Of a stretch of DNA of 56,564 bases, positions 52,939-56,564 are shown one piece after another. The stretch is taken from assembly GCA_028280505.1 (NCBI GenBank), contig JANQLO010000046.1, positions 1 to 56,564 on the forward strand, given 5' to 3'. Under the pieces are notes generated by a model. It ran no database searches, was not told the origin of the DNA, and saw only the letters and a list, made by a program, of their open reading frames with translations. This stretch comes from Chromatiales bacterium (GTDB taxonomy: Bacteria; Pseudomonadota; Gammaproteobacteria; Chromatiales; Chromatiaceae). Within the stretch, counting starts at the first letter, position 1. Every line of letters begins with the position of its first letter. A program made the translations under genes and the position numbers.

Positions 52939-53271
52939 TCAGCGACCGGCGGCTTTGTAGGCGCTGGTCGCCTTACGTCCCTTGCTGGCCCCACCGAGTT
53001 CTTCAGCGATCTTGTCACGCACCTCGACACTTCTGGCCATTAAACGCTTATCCAACGCGAGAATCGCCTTGACGCGATCCGCGACGATCTCATCGACCGG
53101 CGCATGTGTCGCGAATGCCCGCTCAAGCAAACTGCGACGTTCGGGCTCGAGTGCAATGACAGCATCCCACTCGCCTGCATCACCCAGTTCCGCCATGCGT
53201 TGGCTCATACCCAGGGCATCGTTCAGCAATTGGTGACGCGACGGGGTCACGCTAGACGGCCTCTTGTCCAC
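52939..53271 (-). CDS. fliT: FliT-like flagellar chaperone
   Basis: A 110-residue helical protein, GTG start at 53271 inside the end of fliS (20-base overlap). Helices SRHQLLNDALGMSQRMAELG, the EWDAVIALEPERRSLLERAF region and VKAILALDKRLMARSVEVRD fit the FliT type, which binds FliD and FlhDC in enteric bacteria. Sequence similarity in this family is low, so position after fliD-fliS is the main support. The C-terminal tail is basic. Confidence 0.7.
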   Translation of the reverse strand: MDKRPSSVTPSRHQLLNDALGMSQRMAELGDAGEWDAVIALEPERRSLLERAFATHAPVDEIVADRVKAILALDKRLMARSVEVRDKIAEELGGASKGRKATSAYKAAGR

Positions 53272-53692
53272 TGGCGTACTTGGTACCGCCGCTATGCTTC
53301 ACCTCGTCGGGCATGGCATCCCAGGCCCCTTTGATTTCGAGCAGGAGTTCAATGACTTCGCTGAGCGCTCCGGCATCGTTATGCGTCGAAGCATCGATCA
53401 AACGACGTGTCATGTAAGCATAGAGATCGTCCAAATTGACCGCGATGGCGCCACCCGTTTCCATATCGAGACTGGTACGCAAACCGTTGATGATCGACAT
53501 GGCCCAGGTGATTTGGTGGCTCTTACCGGCGAGATCGTCGCGTTCAATACAGCCTTTGGCAGTCGCCACCTTGTCCAACGCTCCTTCCATCAACATCTGA
53601 ACCAGACGATGTGGGCTGGCGTATGCCACCTCGGACTCGGCCGCGACCTTTCCGTACTTGGCTACGCCCGAACGTTTTTTGCCATAGGTCAT
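53252..53692 (-). CDS. fliS: Flagellin export chaperone FliS
   Basis: A 146-residue helical protein: VAYASPHRLVQMLMEGALDK is the family's opening (A..P..L..MLY..A), followed by LAGKSHQITWAMSIINGLRT, MTRRLIDASTHNDAGALSEV and LLEIKGAWDAM. It binds the C-terminus of flagellin to keep it from polymerising before export. Overlaps fliT at its 3' end. Confidence 0.95.
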   Translation of the reverse strand: MTYGKKRSGVAKYGKVAAESEVAYASPHRLVQMLMEGALDKVATAKGCIERDDLAGKSHQITWAMSIINGLRTSLDMETGGAIAVNLDDLYAYMTRRLIDASTHNDAGALSEVIELLLEIKGAWDAMPDEVKHSGGTKYASGQEAV

Positions 53693-53785
53693 TTATGTTT
53701 CCTGAGGAGATCCGTGATCACTCTTTCTAACGGCACGCCACCCCCGATATTGAGGGAATTCGAGTCGCTAATCCGTTAACGAGAC

Positions 53786-55129
53786 TTATCGTTGGATCGA
53801 GAAATTCTGTAACAGGAAACTGCTGGTCGACTGCAATGACCCAACTAATTGATCCAACGCGGCATATTCCCGACGCAACGCGATTTCGCGTTGTTCCAAT
53901 CGCCGCTCCAGGTCGGCCTGGCCGTCTTCCAAGGTCTTCACTCGAGTATTCAGGCCATCCTCACGCGCATCGATCAACCCATCGTTTTCGAGGATGGAAT
54001 CGGCGATCGCCTGGAAACGGAATGCATAGCCTTGATCGTCGTTGGCGAATACCTGGGCAACCCCGGAAAAATCGTTGTCCAACGCAGCCGTGAGATCGCT
54101 GCTGTCGAGCTGCAGCAGACCGGTATCGCGGTTCGTCGTAATACCGATCTCGGACAAGGCACTGTAGTTACCGGTCAACCCACTGGCCGACGTATTCAAC
54201 ACACCGCGCATCAAACGCTCGATACTGACCATGGTCGAATCGCCGCGGAGATCCCCCGCTTGCAAGGAATCGATCGTGGTAAACACATTGTTGTACGCCT
54301 CGACGAAGGCATCGACCGACTTTTTAATCGAATCCGAATCACGCGTCACGTTCAGCGTCGCCGCTCCCGAACCCTTGAGTTCGATCGACAAACCGTCGAT
54401 CGCCGAGCTGATGTTGTTGGATGCGGATGTCAGCGCAAAACCGTCGATGCTGTAGGCCGCATTGAGTTCGGTTAAATCGGTCAGGGTCGCGCCCCCGCCA
54501 TCCTGGTTCGTGGTAGCGAAATTGAACGTACCGGCACCGATCGCTCCGCCGTATGACAACTGCACCCGCTTGTCGTAACCGGATTCGTCGGCCGTCAGAA
54601 TCAATCTTTGATTGCTGCCGCCGGTGTTCAATATGGTCGCCGTAACACCCGGATTGTCCGACGCCGCATTGATGGCATCACGCACCTGGCCCAGAGTTTG
54701 TGCCGTCGAAAGATCGATGGTGGTCGAACCGGTACCGACCGTCAGCGTCAAAGCGTCGCCTGCGCCGCCACCGAAAGTGGCCGTATCGGCATGCGCATCC
54801 GAACCCATCTTATGATTCTGAGCCAATCGCGTGACGTTGAGACTGTAAAGGCCGGTGGCGGCACCCGAGTTCGCGCTGGCCGTCATGACCTTGTCGTCCG
54901 ACGACGATGTCTGGAAAACCCGGAACTTGTCCAGGCTGGAGAGATCTTTCATCGCATCCTGAAACGATGAAACGGCACTCTTGAGCGTGCCGTAAGCCGA
55001 AATCTGGGCACGGGTGTCGGATTCCCGCTGCTGCAGCGCGACCAAAGGCCGACGCTCGAGCGACATCAACTGGGAGACGATGCTCTCGATATCCAGCCCC
55101 GAACCAACACCGGCTGCGGTAATCGCCAT
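53786..55129 (-). CDS. fliD: Flagellar filament cap protein FliD
   Basis: A 447-residue HAP2 protein: GVGSGLDIESIVSQLMSLER is the hallmark start, followed by the SAYGTLKSAVSSFQDAMKDL coiled region, and the C-terminal FliD domain (RGVLNTSASG, EIGITTNRDTGLLQLD, DSILENDGLIDAREDGLNTR) and last coiled coil. It caps the filament and folds flagellin. GAGGAGA lies six bases before ATG 55129. Followed by fliS and fliT. Confidence 0.96.
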   Translation of the reverse strand: MAITAAGVGSGLDIESIVSQLMSLERRPLVALQQRESDTRAQISAYGTLKSAVSSFQDAMKDLSSLDKFRVFQTSSSDDKVMTASANSGAATGLYSLNVTRLAQNHKMGSDAHADTATFGGGAGDALTLTVGTGSTTIDLSTAQTLGQVRDAINAASDNPGVTATILNTGGSNQRLILTADESGYDKRVQLSYGGAIGAGTFNFATTNQDGGGATLTDLTELNAAYSIDGFALTSASNNISSAIDGLSIELKGSGAATLNVTRDSDSIKKSVDAFVEAYNNVFTTIDSLQAGDLRGDSTMVSIERLMRGVLNTSASGLTGNYSALSEIGITTNRDTGLLQLDSSDLTAALDNDFSGVAQVFANDDQGYAFRFQAIADSILENDGLIDAREDGLNTRVKTLEDGQADLERRLEQREIALRREYAALDQLVGSLQSTSSFLLQNFSIQR

Positions 55130-55174
55130 CGCGATGTCTCCTCTTTTCCCGTCTATGCGGGTCTAGTCGTAAGT

Positions 55175-55555
55175 TCAGGCGGAGTCTTGAAAAATCACAC
55201 CCGCCGCCTCTTCAAGTCGTCTACGCAGATGCATGAGTTCTTCACTCGGAATCTGGCGAACGACCTCATCCGTTTCCCGATCGATCACCTTGATCACGGT
55301 GTCGCCGCTATCTTGGTCGACCGAGAACTCAAGCTCTCTATGCAACTCACGTACCAAATCGTTGAGATGAGACACAACTTCCTTCAACGGCTCGGCGTCC
55401 TCTTCCGGCTTCTCAGCCTCTTCGACCTGATTCGCAAGCGGCGCCTGAGTCTTTTCCTGGACATCCGTCTGCGGACGTCCCGTCGGCGCAGTGGGACCGG
55501 TCTGCGTTGCCGGAGAAGCTAACGCCAGTTTTATCGTCCCGATTTCGTTTGTCAT
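55175..55555 (-). CDS. flaG: FlaG family protein
   Basis: A 126-residue protein with a Thr/Gln/Pro-rich N-terminus and the FlaG domain at the end: VSHLNDLVRELHRELEFSVD, VIKVIDRETDEVVRQIPSEE, LRRRLEEAAGVI. In other bacteria FlaG limits filament length by an unknown mechanism. It lies between fliC and fliD as in many gammaproteobacteria. Confidence 0.92.
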   Translation of the reverse strand: MTNEIGTIKLALASPATQTGPTAPTGRPQTDVQEKTQAPLANQVEEAEKPEEDAEPLKEVVSHLNDLVRELHRELEFSVDQDSGDTVIKVIDRETDEVVRQIPSEELMHLRRRLEEAAGVIFQDSA

Positions 55556-55615
55556 CTCTATGCCCCCTAGTCAGCCGAGCTTCCGTCATACCCCCCGAGG
55601 GAATGGCCGGTTGCC

Positions 55616-55646
55616 CGGACCCGCGGAACCGAAGTCCCGCGGTCCG
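55616..55646 (-). terminator. UUCG-tetraloop hairpin between fliC and flaG
   Basis: Read on the minus strand, the RNA would form a 13-pair stem, with one G bulged, closed by a C(UUCG)G tetraloop. There is no U tract after it, so it is more likely an mRNA 3' stabiliser for fliC or a partial terminator than a full Rho-independent terminator. Confidence 0.6.
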
Positions 55647-55762
55647 ACTGGTTCACGGTTGTAGTGCGATCAATTCGCAATACCACCTTTCCTTACCGTT
55701 ATCGTCCAACCGATAAACACCTCAAATCGCGAAATTCTCGAAATCCGTTTTACCGGACCCAC

Positions 55763-56564
55763 TTAACGGATCAGCGACAGGACGTTCTGTGGCAAGGCAT
55801 TGGCCTGCGCCAACATCGCCGTGCCTGCCTGCTGCAGAATCTGCGTCCGCGTGAGGTTCGCCGTTTCCGCCGCAAAATCGGTATCCATCACGCGGCTACG
55901 GGCTGCACTCTGGTTCTCGATGACGTTGGCGTTGTTACGCACCGCGGCCTCCAAACGGTTTTGCTTGGCACCGAAGTCGGCACGCTTTTCCGAGACCACG
56001 TTGATACTGGCATCGATGATCGCGATCAGCGAGCCCGCCTGGCCGCCTGAGCCGATCGACAGGTTACCGAGAACCGACGCCAGACCACCAGACGCGGTAC
56101 CTCCGGTCTTCAAATTCTCGGTCGATACGGTGATCTGGTAATTGGCGCCGGCTTTGAAACCGACCTGCATGGTCAAGGCACCATCGGTCGCCAGCAGATT
56201 GGTCCCGTTGAACTCGGTCGAGTCGAACACTCGAGCGACCTCTGCCTTGAGTTCAGAATACTCATCGTTCAACGAATTCCTGTCGGCATTGCTGACCGTG
56301 CCGTTGACCGACTGCACTGCGAGTTCCCGCATACGCTGCAGCATGTTTGCAACCTCGTCGAGCGCACCTTCTGCGGTCTGCAACAGCGAGATACCGTCGT
56401 TGGCGTTCCGGTTGGCCTGTTCCAGACCGCGGATTTGTGAAGTGAAACGCTGGGCAATCGCCAGGCCGGCGGCATCGTCTTTCGCGCGGTTGATCCGCAG
56501 GCCCGATGACAGCCGTTCCAGCGAGGTCGCCATGCTCGAGCTCGAGCTCATCAGCACACGCTGC
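55763..56564 (-). CDS. fliC: Flagellin, N-terminus cut by the window edge
   Basis: The first about 20 residues lie outside the window; what is seen starts QRVLMSSSSSMATSLERLSS. The N-terminal D0/D1 block (SGLRINRAKDDAAGLAIAQR, NDGISLLQTAEGALDEVANM) and the C-terminal one (NNANVIENQSAARSRVMDTD, QAGTAMLAQANALPQNVLSL) are typical. The central variable part (about 115-185) is very short, so this is a compact flagellin with few exposed domains. The frame runs to the edge at 56564. Confidence 0.95.
   Translation of the reverse strand, partial: QRVLMSSSSSMATSLERLSSGLRINRAKDDAAGLAIAQRFTSQIRGLEQANRNANDGISLLQTAEGALDEVANMLQRMRELAVQSVNGTVSNADRNSLNDEYSELKAEVARVFDSTEFNGTNLLATDGALTMQVGFKAGANYQITVSTENLKTGGTASGGLASVLGNLSIGSGGQAGSLIAIIDASINVVSEKRADFGAKQNRLEAAVRNNANVIENQSAARSRVMDTDFAAETANLTRTQILQQAGTAMLAQANALPQNVLSLIR

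Noticed and set aside
1-56564. CRISPR array, tRNA or rRNA genes
   Set aside because: I looked for regularly spaced repeats and for tRNA/rRNA patterns in the gene-free stretches and found none; the only tandem repeat is the 18-bp coding repeat at 21304-21357. Small or divergent tRNAs could still be missed by eye.

Overview
The window reads as chromosomal DNA of a GC-rich gammaproteobacterium, most likely a sulfur-oxidising, flagellated member of the Chromatiales or a relative. This rests on the housekeeping genes (orn, rsgA, cysS, lpxH, the rpsP-rimM-trmD-rplS operon, ffh), on c-type cytochromes, and on several sulfur genes (a rhodanese-type sulfurtransferase, a TusA-like protein, xsc, a TauE-type exporter). 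The exact taxon is inference.

Layout. 0-7 kb: the C-terminal part of an octaheme hydroxylamine-oxidoreductase-like cytochrome with a periplasmic TPR protein; then a leftward group orn / EamA transporter / membrane TIR protein / 5'-shortened 2OG-Fe(II) oxygenase; then a Ste24-like protease, a small monoheme cytochrome and rsgA. 7.1-8.3 kb: a scar holding a degraded integrase and tiny ORFs. 8.3-17.7 kb: ordinary metabolic and housekeeping genes. 17.9-24.9 kb: a run with an ExbB/MotA-like channel, an overlapping ExbD/MotB-like subunit with a very long coiled coil, a CobW GTPase, a basic periplasmic protein on the other strand, and an FHA / Ser-Thr kinase / PP2C phosphatase set. 26-46 kb: a C2-sulfonate (probably isethionate) catabolic region, interrupted by a MITE-like element and an AT-rich islet. 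46.6-52.9 kb: a cyclic-nucleotide-binding protein, the rpsP operon, an OmpA-like protein, ffh and a CcsA-like protein. 52.9-56.6 kb: the late flagellar genes fliT, fliS, fliD, flaG and fliC (the last cut by the window edge).

How the sulfonate genes could work together: a TRAP transporter with its own IclR regulator would import isethionate; a GMC-family flavin dehydrogenase would oxidise it to sulfoacetaldehyde; Xsc would convert this with phosphate to sulfite and acetyl phosphate; AckA, placed next to xsc where Pta is the common partner, would make acetate and ATP; sulfite would leave through the TauE-type exporter (and possibly the DUF599 protein) or feed sulfur oxidation. Two closely related IclR regulators sit one at each half of the pathway, and the two AT-rich divergent promoter regions share a CTCATTTTT half-site, which suggests one regulon split over two loci.

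The parts I find least explained by known systems are the ExbB/ExbD-like pair with a coiled coil of about 200 residues, the membrane TIR protein, and the five-helix membrane protein with a GGDEF-like C-terminus that has lost its signature motif. I see no CRISPR array, rRNA or tRNA.
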